Position numbers and translations under genes: made by a program. Shown here piece after piece: positions 30,977 to 40,284 of a DNA stretch of 44,025 nt. Below the pieces are notes generated by a model. That model was given only the letters and a program-made list of their open reading frames with translations. It did no database searches and was not told the DNA's origin. This stretch comes from an uncultured Ralstonia sp. (GTDB lineage: Bacteria; Pseudomonadota; Gammaproteobacteria; Burkholderiales; Burkholderiaceae). Position 1 is the stretch's first letter; each line of letters starts with the position of its first letter. The stretch lies in NCBI GenBank assembly GCA_913056305.1, contig CAJXMR010000020.1:1-44025 (forward strand), given 5' to 3'.

Positions 30977-32713
30977 ATGATCGCGCTGGGCGAGGCATAC
31001 CGCGCCGGATTGCTGCGCAGACAAAACTGGGGGCCGAACATCGTCTCCGGTGTCATCGTCGGCATCGTCGCGCTGCCACTGGCCATGGCCTTTGCAATCG
31101 CATCCGGCGCAAAGCCCGAACAGGGGCTCTACACCGCCATCGTGGCCGGGCTGCTGGTCTCCACCCTGGGTGGCAGCCGGGTACAGATCGCGGGGCCGAC
31201 CGGCGCATTCATCGTGATCCTGTCGGGCATCACGGCCAGCCACGGCATCGACGGCCTGCAGATCGCCACGCTCATGGCTGGCATCATGCTCACCGCCATG
31301 GGGGCCGCCAAGCTGGGGGCCGTCATCAAGTTCATCCCGGCCCCGGTTATCGTCGGTTTCACGACCGGGATCGGCGTCATCATCTGGGTGGGCCAATGGC
31401 CTGATTTTTTCGGGCTGCCCAAGCCAGCCGGCACCCATTTCCACGAGAAGCTCTGGCATACGCTGCAGGCCTTGCCACATCTGCATCCGGCCACCACGGC
31501 GCTGGCTGTGTTGAGCCTGCTGCTGGTCGTGCTCTCGCCGCGCATCCGCTACCTGAAGCGCGTGCCCGGCCCGCTGGTGGCGATGGCAGCGGCCACGGCC
31601 TTGCAGGCGATCTTCCATTTTGCCGGGGTGTCGACCATCGGCAGCACCTTTGGGGGTATCCCGCAGGGTCTGCCCAGCCTCACCTTGCCGACCGTGACAC
31701 CGGCCCGCATCGTCGAGCTGATCGGCCCGGCCTTCACGATTGCGATGCTGGGCGCCATCGAGTCGCTGCTCTCCGCCGTGGTGGCCGATGGCATGGCCGG
31801 CACCCGGCACGATGCCAACCAGGAGCTGGTCGGCCAGGGGATCGCCAATATCGTTGCCCCTCTGTTTGGCGGTTTCGCCGCCACCGGGGCGATTGCGCGC
31901 ACGGCCACCAACATCCGCAACGGCGGCAACAGTCCGCTGGCGGGCGTCGTGCATGCGGCGACGCTGGTCTTGATCATTCTGCTGCTGGCGCCGCTGGCCT
32001 CGATGGTGCCGCTGGCGGCGTTGTCCGCCATCCTGTTCGTGGTGGCGTACAACATGAGCGAGATACGGCATTTCGCGCGCATGCTCCAGCGCGCGCCCAG
32101 GACGGACGTCGCCATCCTGCTCATCACGTTCATCCTGACGGTGTTTGCCGATCTGGTGGTGGCGGTGAACATCGGCGTGATCCTGGCCACGCTGCAGTTT
32201 CTGCGGCGCATGGCCTCGTCGGTCGAGGTGTCGCAGCAGTCGGAGCAGCAGCTCGGCAATGAACTGGGGCAGATGCGATTGCCGCCGAGCGTGCTGGTGT
32301 ACGCCATCGACGGCCCGTTCTTCTTCGGCGCCGTCGAGAACTTTGAACGCGTCCTGATCGAAACGCGTTCCGACCCGCAGGTCCTGGTGCTGCGGTTGCG
32401 GCGCGTGCCGTTTATCGACATGACCGGGTTGCTGACGCTGGAAGAGGTGATCGGCAAGCTCGATCAGCGCGGCATCACAGTCCTCATTTGCGAGGCCAAC
32501 GACCGGGTACGCGGCAAGCTGGACAAGGCCGGCATCCTGGCCACCGTGGGCAGCGACAACTACCTCGACAGCTTTGCCGCGGCCATTGCGCGGGCCGACA
32601 TGCTGATCGGCTCCAGCGAAGCCGCTGCGCGCGAGCATCAACGGGTGTTGTCCGCGCATGCGCAGGCGGTGCTCAAAGTCAGCCAGGAGCAATGGCTGGA
32701 CCGGCAGCCATAG
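30977..32713 (+). CDS. SulP-family anion transporter with STAS domain
   Basis: This inner-membrane transporter of the SLC26/SulP family moves sulfate, bicarbonate or other anions. The 578-residue product has a membrane domain of about 400 residues (NIVSGVIVGIVALPLAMAFA, GPTGAFIVILSGI, VVADGMAGTRHDANQELVGQ, FGGFAATGAIARTATNIRNG). A C-terminal STAS domain follows (about 425-545: VLVYAIDGPFFFGAVENFER, and RVPFIDMTGLLTLEEV). No carbonic anhydrase or sulfate assimilation gene is nearby to tell the substrate. The ATG has GGGCGGAG upstream. Confidence 0.93.
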   Translation: MIALGEAYRAGLLRRQNWGPNIVSGVIVGIVALPLAMAFAIASGAKPEQGLYTAIVAGLLVSTLGGSRVQIAGPTGAFIVILSGITASHGIDGLQIATLMAGIMLTAMGAAKLGAVIKFIPAPVIVGFTTGIGVIIWVGQWPDFFGLPKPAGTHFHEKLWHTLQALPHLHPATTALAVLSLLLVVLSPRIRYLKRVPGPLVAMAAATALQAIFHFAGVSTIGSTFGGIPQGLPSLTLPTVTPARIVELIGPAFTIAMLGAIESLLSAVVADGMAGTRHDANQELVGQGIANIVAPLFGGFAATGAIARTATNIRNGGNSPLAGVVHAATLVLIILLLAPLASMVPLAALSAILFVVAYNMSEIRHFARMLQRAPRTDVAILLITFILTVFADLVVAVNIGVILATLQFLRRMASSVEVSQQSEQQLGNELGQMRLPPSVLVYAIDGPFFFGAVENFERVLIETRSDPQVLVLRLRRVPFIDMTGLLTLEEVIGKLDQRGITVLICEANDRVRGKLDKAGILATVGSDNYLDSFAAAIARADMLIGSSEAAAREHQRVLSAHAQAVLKVSQEQWLDRQP

Positions 32714-32753
32714 CGGCAGCCCTGGCGGCCCACCGATACCCGCCGCCCGGGCC

Positions 32754-33176
32754 TTACACGCGCTTGAGAACAACCGCCGCCTGGTCAGCCTCCGCTTGGG
32801 AATCCACGGCCACATAGGCCACGAACTGCGTGCCGATCACGGCCGCGGAGAAGCCGCGCAGGTTGAGCCCAGCCGCAGCAAGATCCTCGGCCAGCGCGGC
32901 GGCGATCCCCGGCTGGTTACGGCCCGTGACGCGGACACAATGCTGTTTTTGCGTGACGTTGAAGCCGGCCACCGCCGCTGCCAGCATTTCCCGGTCGCCT
33001 TGTAGCGGCGTCACGAAGACGACGCCTTCACCGGGCCGGTCCGGGCTGCGCCGCGCGATGATCCACTGCAGGTCGGCGCCGGCATCGCGCAGGGTCGTCA
33101 AGACGCTCGCCAAACCGCCCGGTGCGTCCGGGATGCCCGCGGCCCAGACTTCCACCTGCTCCACCAGCAAGTCCAT
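32754..33176 (-). CDS. ACT-domain protein (two tandem ACT-like halves)
   Basis: The 140-residue protein reads as two ACT-like modules: VEQVEVWAAGIPDAPGGLAS with VLTTLRDAGADLQWI, then HCVRVTGRNQPGIAAALAED with LAAAGLNLRGFSAAVIG. ACT domains bind amino acids or other small ligands. No catalytic or DNA-binding part is attached, so it may be a stand-alone sensor. AGGAG precedes the ATG at 33174-33176, which sets this start over a longer Ala/Pro/Arg-rich frame. It converges on the SulP gene. Confidence 0.8.
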   Translation of the reverse strand: MDLLVEQVEVWAAGIPDAPGGLASVLTTLRDAGADLQWIIARRSPDRPGEGVVFVTPLQGDREMLAAAVAGFNVTQKQHCVRVTGRNQPGIAAALAEDLAAAGLNLRGFSAAVIGTQFVAYVAVDSQAEADQAAVVLKRV

Positions 33177-33401
33177 GATCGCGACTCCTTGCCTTGGCCT
33201 GCCGGCAAGCCGCATGGATGCCACGGCGTCAGCAGACGTTGGGGAGGCGCAATATTGCCGCGTACGTGTGGGCCAGATGCCTTGCCTCGCCTCGGGGGCA
33301 GCGGGCCTGGGCGCTTGGGCCAATGACGTGCCAGCCCCCATCCGGACCGAATCAGTATAGGCACCCGCGCATCAATTGCAGCGGGCTGCCGTGGCCGCCG
33401 G

Positions 33402-34145
33402 CTACCGCCGCTGCGCCACCAGATCATCCATCACCGGCACCACCGCCAGCAGCATCAGGATCGACGCCAGCGGGATCGTCGCCACATAGCCGACGTGCTT
33501 GAACCCCAGCGCGCCGGTCACGCCGCCCACGAAAAACATCGCCAGCAGTGAGGACAGCAGCCGCAGTTTGGGCCGGTTGGCCACCACCGCCGGCAGGTTG
33601 CGGTGGCCATGGTTCCAATACAGCGCCTTGCCGATCTCGATGCCGATGTCGGTGGCCAGCCCGGTGACGTGGGTGGTGCGGATTTCCGCCCTGGAGATCT
33701 TGGTGATGATGGCGTTCTGCAGCCCCATCATGAAGCACAGCAGTGCCACGGTGGCCGGCACGAACACCACGCGAAACTGATCGAGCGAGGCGCCCATCAG
33801 GCCGAAGCACAGCAGGAGACCAGCCTCCAGCATGAGCGGCAGCGCGAATTCGCTCTGGGTATTGCGCCGGCGCCCCCAGTTGACCAGTACCGCCGTGCAG
33901 GCCGCGCCGCACAGGAAGGCCAGCAGCGAGGCAACGCCGCCCAGCACCAGCACGATGTCACCCAGCACCAGGTCATCCGCCATGGCCGAGACGATGCCCG
34001 ACATGTGCGACGTGTATTGCTTGACGGCGAGAAACCCGCCCGCGTTGGCGGCACCGGCCACGAAGGCCAGCGATTGACCGAGCCGCCGGTTGGCGTCTTC
34101 CGTACGCTCGCGGCTGGTCAGACGGCGGAGGTATTGAATCGGCAT
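33402..34145 (-). CDS. DUF1275 (YoaK-type) integral membrane protein
   Basis: The 247-residue protein of unknown function has about six hydrophobic segments and the DUF1275 pattern: LAFVAGAANAGGFLAVKQYT with SHMSGIVSAMADDL, CFMMGLQNAIITKISRAEIR, and TTHVTGLATDIGIEIGKALY. The ATG at 34145 is chosen over one ten codons upstream (34175) because it matches where the family usually begins. Neither has a strong ribosome-binding site. It lies 76 nt downstream of flgL in the same direction, so read-through from flgKL is possible. Confidence 0.88.
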   Translation of the reverse strand: MPIQYLRRLTSRERTEDANRRLGQSLAFVAGAANAGGFLAVKQYTSHMSGIVSAMADDLVLGDIVLVLGGVASLLAFLCGAACTAVLVNWGRRRNTQSEFALPLMLEAGLLLCFGLMGASLDQFRVVFVPATVALLCFMMGLQNAIITKISRAEIRTTHVTGLATDIGIEIGKALYWNHGHRNLPAVVANRPKLRLLSSLLAMFFVGGVTGALGFKHVGYVATIPLASILMLLAVVPVMDDLVAQRR

Positions 34146-34221
34146 GACCAACCCAGGCGGTAACCAAGCGGCCATTATGCGCTCGCCCGGGTTGCCTGCC
34201 TTGCAGATTGGTCTGAATCCG

Positions 34222-35172
34222 CTAGCCGTTGATGTACTGGAACAGCGACAGCCCCTGCATCGACGCGAACGTCTTCTGCGCGGCCTGCAGCGACACCTGC
34301 TGCTGCGAGAACTGCGAGATGGCGCTGGTGTAGTCCACCGACTGCAGGTTGGAGATCTGCTCCTTGAGCTGCTCGCCGTAGTCGGAGCCGCTCTTGTCGA
34401 GCGTGGTGAGCTGGGTCTGCTGCGAGCCGACCGTGACCTGCGCCTGCAGGGCCACCTGATACGCGTTGTTCAGGTTGCCCTCGGCGGTCTGCACGGCGCT
34501 CAGGATGGCCGAGTTGCCGGTCGCTGCCGTGATCGGCTGCGACAGGGCCGTGATCAGGTTCTCGTAGGTCTTGAAGACGCTCTGGTTGGCGCTCGGGTTG
34601 GAAGCGTCGCTATTCGGGACGCGCACAAACACCGCATCGCCCGCCACCGAGTTCTGCATGGAGATGTTCGACGCCACCTTCACGGTCGGGGCTTGCCCGG
34701 TGCCCACGTACTGCACGGAGCCGCCGCTGCTGACGAACGGGGCAGTCGTGCCGCTGGCGCCGCCAAACAGCGCAACGCCCGTGGCATCCTTGAGGTTGGC
34801 GGTGGACAGCAACTGCTGGTACTGCTGCTTGACCTGCGCCAGGATGCCGACACGCTGCGCATCCGTGAGCGTGCCGACGTTGGCCGTGATGGTCGACTGC
34901 AAGCCCTGCTGCAAGGTCGACGCCACATTCGTCAACGCCGACGCCACCAAGTTCAGGCGGGCGTTGGTCGCGTTGCGGTTGGTCTGGTACTGGTCGTTGG
35001 CGTCCTGCGTCTGCTGCAGCCCCAGCACCTGGCCCATCTTGGCGGGATCGTCGCCAGCACTGTTGAGCGCGATGCCGGTCGAAATCTGCTGCTGCAGCTT
35101 GACCAGGCTCGACTGCGTGCCCTGCATCGAGCTGGTGGTCTGCGAATAAAACTGGGCGGTGCTGACGCGCAT
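34222..35172 (-). CDS. flgL: Hook-filament junction protein FlgL (HAP3)
   Basis: FlgL is exported and links the hook to the filament. The 316-residue product has flagellin-like ends: RVSTAQFYSQTTSSMQGTQS, then VKLQQQISTGIALNSAGDDP, and C-terminal DYTSAISQFSQQQVSLQAAQ with KTFASMQGLSLFQYING. It lies 67 nt after flgK and shares its sigma28-like promoter. Confidence 0.97.
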   Translation of the reverse strand: MRVSTAQFYSQTTSSMQGTQSSLVKLQQQISTGIALNSAGDDPAKMGQVLGLQQTQDANDQYQTNRNATNARLNLVASALTNVASTLQQGLQSTITANVGTLTDAQRVGILAQVKQQYQQLLSTANLKDATGVALFGGASGTTAPFVSSGGSVQYVGTGQAPTVKVASNISMQNSVAGDAVFVRVPNSDASNPSANQSVFKTYENLITALSQPITAATGNSAILSAVQTAEGNLNNAYQVALQAQVTVGSQQTQLTTLDKSGSDYGEQLKEQISNLQSVDYTSAISQFSQQQVSLQAAQKTFASMQGLSLFQYING

Positions 35173-35239
35173 GATCGGGTCCGGAACGGGTTCTCTAGCG
35201 TGCTATATCGGCAGGTGTGCGCGATTCTTCAGGGTGGCC

Positions 35240-37171
35240 TTAGCTGCCGGCAATCGACAGCAAGCTGCTGAACAGCGAATTGGCCGTCTGCATGACCTTG
35301 GCCGAGGCCTGGTACGCCTGCTGGTACTTCATCAGGTTCATGGCCTCTTCATCCAGGTTGACCCCGGACACCGACTGCTGCTGCGAGGTCGCACTGCTCA
35401 GCAGCGCCTGCTGCGAGGTCAGGTTGGTGCTGGCCTGGTTGGCCTTCAGGCCCACCTGGCTGACGACGCTGGTCCACGACGCGCCGAGCGTCATGGTGCC
35501 GCCGCTGAGCAGCGTGGCGGTGCGCAGGCCAGCCAGCGCGCTGGCATTGCCGTTATCGGTGCTGTTGGCCTTGTTGGCCGACACGGTAAAGGTGTCGTTG
35601 TTGGCCGGGCTGCCCGTCAGCGTCATCTGCACGCCGTTGAACGAATACGTCGCCCCCTGCGTGTAGGGTGCGGTGCCGGCGTAGGTGGTCGAGGTGCCGT
35701 TGGCGGTGACCGTCACGCTGCCCGGGAAGCCCGACAGCGTGCTGCCGGCCGCGCTGTACGTGAGCGTTACGGGCGAGGCGAGCGGCGCTCCGGCGTACGT
35801 GCTGTTCACGCTCAGCGACGACACCGTGCCCCCACCCGTGTTGTTGCTGCCCAGGCTGGAGACCACCGGCGTGGCCGCTGCCACGTTGTGGTAATCGGTG
35901 ACGAGCGTCTGCATGGTCGCCGCCGCGTTGGCGGTCGGACGCACCAGGAACGAATCGCCGTTGTTCATCGTGCCGCTCAGGTTGAGCGTGACGCCGTCGA
36001 TGGTGGTCGGCCAGCTCGCCACCGTCACGGCGCCGGAGCCGCTCGGATAGTGCGACACGGTGTAGTTGCCGCCAGAGAACTGCACCTGGTAATCGTAGCC
36101 CTGGCCGGCGTTGGCATTGGTGATGGTGGCAGTGAGCGCACCGGTGCCGGTATTGGTGGTGCTGGCCGCCACGCTGGGCGCGGCCGTAGAGAACATCGCC
36201 GTGCCCATGTTGCCATTGGCGTCCATGCCCTGCTTGCTCTGCGCGTTGACATTGGCCGTCACGGCAGCGGCGAGCTGGCCCAGGCCGTTCTGCGCCGGGA
36301 TCAGCGTGTTCTGGCGGAAGTCCATCAGGCCGCCGAGCGTGCCACCCCCCAACTGGTTGTCGGCAATCATCACCGTGCCGGCCGGGCCCTTGTAGCCAAC
36401 GGACAGCTGGTTCGGGTCGTATTGCGAGCCCACCGCGGCCAGCTGGTAGCTCTTGTCACCCTGCACCAGCGCCTGGCCGTTGCCCACGTAGATGTTGTAC
36501 TGGCCGTCGCCGGTCTGCACCACGCTGGCCTTGACCGACTGGTTGAGCTGCTGCACCAACTGCTCGCGCTGGTCGCGCAGGTCGTTGGCGGGCTGGGTCG
36601 ACGAGGCCTCGGTCTGGGCGATCTGCTTGTTCAGGGCGGCGATCTGCTGGCTGATGCCGTTGACCGTGTTGACCTGCGCCTGCACCTGCTGGTTGACCTG
36701 GTTCGACAGCGCGCTGAGCTGGTTGCCGATCGTGTTGAAACGGCTTTGCAGCGACGATGCCGAACTCAGGAAAACCTGGCGCGCCGACGTATCGGACGGG
36801 TTGGACGCCAGCCCGTCGGCCGCATTGAAGAAGCTGGTGAGCGCCGGGCCCAGGCTGCTGTTGCTGTCCGACAGGTATTTGTCCAGGCCCGAGGCCAAGC
36901 TACTGAGCTGGTTGGCGGCACTGGTGGATGCCTGGCTGCTTTGCACCTGGGCGGTCAGGTACTGGTCATAGATGCGCTTGACCGTGGTGACGTTGACGCC
37001 CTGGCCCAGAAAGCCGGCCCCCGTGGAAAACGGCAGGTTCTCGGTCTGCACGGCCTGCTGCCGCGAGTAGCCGGCAGTGCCCGCGTTGGCAATGTTGTTG
37101 CCGGTCACCTGCAGGTTGATATCGGCGACCCGCAATCCGGTCGCGCCAATATTCAGGAGGGAGCTGCTCAT
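35240..37171 (-). CDS. flgK: Hook-associated protein FlgK (HAP1)
   Basis: FlgK is the first junction protein between hook and filament. The 643-residue product begins SSLLNIGATGLRVADINLQV with TGNNIANAGTAGYSRQQAVQ, the rod/hook N-terminal signature. It ends with VSGVNLDEEAMNLMKYQQAY and QASAKVMQTANSLFSSLLSI. The central part is Ser/Thr/Gly-rich and surface-exposed. It is transcribed from the promoter at 37223-37249. Confidence 0.98.
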   Translation of the reverse strand: MSSSLLNIGATGLRVADINLQVTGNNIANAGTAGYSRQQAVQTENLPFSTGAGFLGQGVNVTTVKRIYDQYLTAQVQSSQASTSAANQLSSLASGLDKYLSDSNSSLGPALTSFFNAADGLASNPSDTSARQVFLSSASSLQSRFNTIGNQLSALSNQVNQQVQAQVNTVNGISQQIAALNKQIAQTEASSTQPANDLRDQREQLVQQLNQSVKASVVQTGDGQYNIYVGNGQALVQGDKSYQLAAVGSQYDPNQLSVGYKGPAGTVMIADNQLGGGTLGGLMDFRQNTLIPAQNGLGQLAAAVTANVNAQSKQGMDANGNMGTAMFSTAAPSVAASTTNTGTGALTATITNANAGQGYDYQVQFSGGNYTVSHYPSGSGAVTVASWPTTIDGVTLNLSGTMNNGDSFLVRPTANAAATMQTLVTDYHNVAAATPVVSSLGSNNTGGGTVSSLSVNSTYAGAPLASPVTLTYSAAGSTLSGFPGSVTVTANGTSTTYAGTAPYTQGATYSFNGVQMTLTGSPANNDTFTVSANKANSTDNGNASALAGLRTATLLSGGTMTLGASWTSVVSQVGLKANQASTNLTSQQALLSSATSQQQSVSGVNLDEEAMNLMKYQQAYQASAKVMQTANSLFSSLLSIAGS

Positions 37172-37222
37172 GTTGGTCTCGGTGCAGGCGGTGCGACACC
37201 GCCAGATTGGTCGCTACCGGCA

Positions 37223-37249
37223 ACAACGGCCACTTGCGCGGAAACTTGA
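37223..37249 (-). promoter_or_regulatory. Sigma28 promoter of flgKL
   Basis: On the minus strand: TCAAGTTT, exactly 11 nt, GCCGTTGT. The -35 matches FliA consensus in 7 of 8, and the -10 keeps the GCCG core (5 of 8). It lies about 45 nt before the flgK ATG and directly after the hairpin that ends flgJ, the usual arrangement for separately timed HAP genes. Confidence 0.72.
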
Positions 37250-37258
37250 GCCCTGAGC

Positions 37259-37283
37259 GCTATCGATCCGCAGGACCGATAGC
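37259..37283 (-). terminator. Hairpin after flgJ
   Basis: Eleven-base arms (GCTATCGATCC and GGACCGATAGC) pair with one mismatch around a 3-nt loop, 12 nt after the flgJ stop. No T-run follows. It probably closes the flgB-J transcript before the flgKL promoter. Confidence 0.6.
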
Positions 37284-37294
37284 TTGGGCTTGCA

Positions 37295-38380
37295 TCAAGC
37301 CATCTGCTTGAGCACCGCCATGATCTTGTGGGCGTAGTTGGGGTCGGTGGCATAACCGGCACGCTGCAGCCCCTTGGCAAACGAAGCCGCATCGTTGCCG
37401 TTGCCGGCCGCGACCACGTTGTTGTAGCGCGGGTTGCTGGTCAGCATGTTGGCGTAGTCCTTGAACGCCTCGGCATACGAAGCGTAGGCGCGGAACTTCT
37501 CCTTGACCTTGTGGGCGACGCCGCCGATGTACTCGGTGGTGGTCACTTCCGCGGTCTTGCCCGTCCACGCGCTGCCGGCCTTGATGCCAAACAGGTTGTG
37601 CGTGTTGGAGCCGTCCTTGGCGTGGATCTCGCGGCGGCCCCAGCCGGACTCCAGCGCGGCGTGGCCGATCATGAAGTTGGCCGGGATGCCGGTGGCCTGG
37701 CTGGCCTGCGAGGCGTGGCCGATCAGCTTGTTGTAGAAGCTGGACATGCGGTCGCCGGCCGGCTCGGACGACACCTGCGACAGGTCCACGTCAGCCGGGG
37801 CGCTGGCGCTCTGGCCTTCGGCCTGGGCCTGTTTGCGCAAGGCGGCCAGCGCACGCGCCACCCGCTCTTCCAGGCCGGGGCGCGGCACGGTGCTGATGCC
37901 TGAGCCGTCGTCTTCGGTGCCGGCGGCGGCCGTGGCGGCCAGGCCGTTGAGCGACGAGCGTGCAATCGCCTTGGCCGCGTCCGTGGTCGAACCCGTGGCG
38001 CCAGGCAGTGCCGTATTGGTGGCGGTGGTGTTGGACAGCGCCGTGTTCACCTTGGCCGATGCGTCCGGGTTCACCTTGGCCGCCTGGCGCAGCATCTGCT
38101 TGAGCAGCTGGTCGGCCACGCCCACGCCGCGCGCGGACATGGTCTGCGACAGCTGCTGGTCGAGCATCGACGTATACATCTTGCTCGACGACGAGTCGAA
38201 CAGACCGTTCTGCGGCGAGGCATCACGCATCTGCTTGAGCATCATGTTGACGAAGATCGCGTCGAACTGCTTGGCGACGGTCTTGGTCGCGCCGATCGGA
38301 TCGGTGCGCGCGGCCTGCTTGAGCGATTCGAACCCCTTGGAGTCGATCGCCAGGCGGCTGTTGATGTCGGACGAATTCAT
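37295..38380 (-). CDS. flgJ: FlgJ, rod-capping protein with peptidoglycan hydrolase domain
   Basis: FlgJ caps the growing rod and cuts a hole in peptidoglycan. The 361-residue product has the N-terminal rod-binding domain (about 25-100: VAKQFDAIFVNMMLKQMRDA and KMYTSMLDQQLSQTMSARGV). A variable Ala/Thr linker follows, then a C-terminal GH73-type glucosaminidase domain (about 210-361) with the catalytic Glu244 in IGHAALESGWGRREI, followed by NLFGIKAGSAWTGK. The dual-domain form is standard in beta- and gamma-proteobacteria. Confidence 0.97.
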   Translation of the reverse strand: MNSSDINSRLAIDSKGFESLKQAARTDPIGATKTVAKQFDAIFVNMMLKQMRDASPQNGLFDSSSSKMYTSMLDQQLSQTMSARGVGVADQLLKQMLRQAAKVNPDASAKVNTALSNTTATNTALPGATGSTTDAAKAIARSSLNGLAATAAAGTEDDGSGISTVPRPGLEERVARALAALRKQAQAEGQSASAPADVDLSQVSSEPAGDRMSSFYNKLIGHASQASQATGIPANFMIGHAALESGWGRREIHAKDGSNTHNLFGIKAGSAWTGKTAEVTTTEYIGGVAHKVKEKFRAYASYAEAFKDYANMLTSNPRYNNVVAAGNGNDAASFAKGLQRAGYATDPNYAHKIMAVLKQMA

Positions 38381-38399
38381 GGCATCGGCTCCGCGGGCG

Positions 38400-39506
38400 T
38401 CAGATGATTTCCAGGTCGGCGCGCAGCGCGTTGGCCGCCTTCATCGCCTGCAGGATGGAAATCAGGTCTTGCGGGTTGGCGCCGATGGCGTTGATGGCCT
38501 TGACCACGTCCGCCAGGTTGGTGCCGCCCTTCACGTTGATGAGGCTGCCGCCCTGCTGCTTGACCTCGATGTTCGAGCGTGCGCCCGCCACCGTCTGCCC
38601 TTGCGAGAACGGCGCCGGCTGGCTCACCACCGGCTCCGTGCTGATGGTGACCGACAGGCTGCCGTGCGCCACCGCGCAGGGCTCGAGCTTGACGAGCTGG
38701 TTCATCACCACCGAGCCGGTGCGGGCGTTGACCACCACGCGCGCGGCGGCCAGGGCCGGCGTCACGTCGATGCTCTGCAGCTTGGCCAGGAAGCCCACGC
38801 GGTCGCCCGCCAGGGCAGGTGCGCGCACGTTGATGGTGCGGCCATCGGCGGCCTCGGCGGTGCCGCCGCCAAACTGCTTGTTGATGGCGGTGACGATGTT
38901 CTGCACGGTGCCGAAATCGGTGGTGCCGGTGTCGAGCTGGATGCTGCCGGCCTCGCCCACCGTGGCCTGCACGGCGCGCTCCACCGTCGCCCCGCTGGCG
39001 ATGCGGCCGGCGCCAAGCTGGTTGATCTGCACCTTGCTGCCGTTGGCCGACGCGCCCGCGCCGCCAATCACCACGTTGCCCTGCGCCAGCGCATAGAGTT
39101 GGCCGTCCACGCCCTTGAGCGGCGTGAGCAGCAGCGTGCCGCCGCGCAGGCTCTTGGCATTGCCGATGGACGAGACCGTCACGTCGATGGTCTGGCCCGG
39201 CCGCACGAAGGCGGGCAGCGAGGCCGTCACCACCACGGCGGCGGTGTTCTTGAGCTGGATGCTCGCGCCCGCCGGCACGTTGATGCCGAACTGCGTGAGC
39301 ATGTTGTTGAAGCTCTGGATCGTGAACGGCGTCTGCGTGGTCTGGTCGCCGCTGCCATCCAGGCCGACGACGAGGCCGTAGCCGATCAGCGCGTTCTCGC
39401 GCACGCCGGCGACGGTGGTCAGGTCCTTGATGCGGTCAGCGTGGGCCGATCCTGCGATTGCGCTCAGTGCCACCAGGGCCGCGCCGAGGATGCGTTGCAA
39501 TGTCAT
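38400..39506 (-). CDS. flgI: Flagellar P-ring protein FlgI
   Basis: FlgI forms the periplasmic ring in the peptidoglycan layer. The 368-residue product has a signal peptide (LQRILGAALVALSAIAGSAH, cut after AHA). It continues RIKDLTTVAGVRENALIGYG with LVVGLDGSGDQTTQTPFTIQ, and ends NLADVVKAINAIGANPQDLI with SILQAMKAANALRADLEII. A long upstream extension of the frame runs through flgH and is rejected. The ATG at 39506 has AGGAA before it. Confidence 0.98.
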   Translation of the reverse strand: MTLQRILGAALVALSAIAGSAHADRIKDLTTVAGVRENALIGYGLVVGLDGSGDQTTQTPFTIQSFNNMLTQFGINVPAGASIQLKNTAAVVVTASLPAFVRPGQTIDVTVSSIGNAKSLRGGTLLLTPLKGVDGQLYALAQGNVVIGGAGASANGSKVQINQLGAGRIASGATVERAVQATVGEAGSIQLDTGTTDFGTVQNIVTAINKQFGGGTAEAADGRTINVRAPALAGDRVGFLAKLQSIDVTPALAAARVVVNARTGSVVMNQLVKLEPCAVAHGSLSVTISTEPVVSQPAPFSQGQTVAGARSNIEVKQQGGSLINVKGGTNLADVVKAINAIGANPQDLISILQAMKAANALRADLEII

Positions 39507-39517
39507 GGCCGGGTTCC

Positions 39518-40252
39518 TCAGAACGGTGACACGGTCAGGAAGAACCGCGACAGCCAGCCCATCTGCTGGGACTCGGCCACATAGCCGGTGCCGCGGTATT
39601 CCATGCGTGCGTCGGCCACCTGGGTGGACAGCACGGTGTTCTGGTTGTTGACGGTGGTCGGGTTGACGACGCCCGAGAACTTGACCGACTCGGTGCCCTG
39701 CCCCACGGCGGTCTGCTTCTCGCCGCTCACCACCAGGTTGCCGTTGGAGAGCACCTCCACCACCGTCACGGTGATGGTGGCGGTGAAATTGTTCTGTGCG
39801 CCGTTGGCACCCTTGCTGTCGAACTTGTTGGCATCGGTGGCCGACACGCCCAGCAATGACAGCACGCCCGCGTTCATGCCCGCGAAGGTCGGCACCGAAG
39901 CGCTCATGCTGCCGCTGCGGTCCACGCTGCCCGACATCTGCTTGCTGGCCGCCGTATTCTCGGTGATGACGATGGTGATGGTGTCGCCCACCATGTGTGC
40001 GCGACGGTCTTCGAACATGCCGCGAAAGCCGCCGCTGCCCGATGCCACCTCCTGGTAAATCGCTCCGTTCTGGCGCGGCGCCATCACGGGCATGGGCGGG
40101 CGCGCGCTGGTCGGACCCTGCACGATTGGGGCGGGCGGCGGCAGCATGCCGCACGCCGTGGCGAGCAGGGCGGCCGTGCCGAGCACGGCCAACCGAGCGA
40201 TTCGCACAGCGCGGCCGCCGTGCGGGAGCGAGATGACCGGGGGGGTTTGCAT
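39518..40252 (-). CDS. flgH: Flagellar L-ring lipoprotein FlgH
   Basis: FlgH forms the outer-membrane ring. The 244-residue product has a lipoprotein signal ending LLATACGM, so lipidation at Cys34. The conserved core follows: [40 protein letters not shown], and C-terminal [20 protein letters not shown]. The leader is somewhat long, and a GTG at residue 16 ([10 protein letters not shown]) is an alternative start. The stop is 11 nt from the flgI start. Confidence 0.97.
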   Translation of the reverse strand: MQTPPVISLPHGGRAVRIARLAVLGTAALLATACGMLPPPAPIVQGPTSARPPMPVMAPRQNGAIYQEVASGSGGFRGMFEDRRAHMVGDTITIVITENTAASKQMSGSVDRSGSMSASVPTFAGMNAGVLSLLGVSATDANKFDSKGANGAQNNFTATITVTVVEVLSNGNLVVSGEKQTAVGQGTESVKFSGVVNPTTVNNQNTVLSTQVADARMEYRGTGYVAESQQMGWLSRFFLTVSPF

Positions 40253-40284
40253 CGCGTGACTTCCTTAGAACAGCGCCGCCGAGC

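Noticed and set aside
30929-32815. Minus-strand frame of 628 codons opposite the SulP gene
   Set aside because: It is antisense to a well-conserved transporter, with low-complexity His/Gln/Asp/Arg composition and no domain. It is a codon-structure shadow.
35159-37249. Plus-strand frame of 696 codons opposite flgK
   Set aside because: FlgK on the minus strand has clear family signatures. The opposite frame is Arg/His/Gly-rich and lacks any motif.
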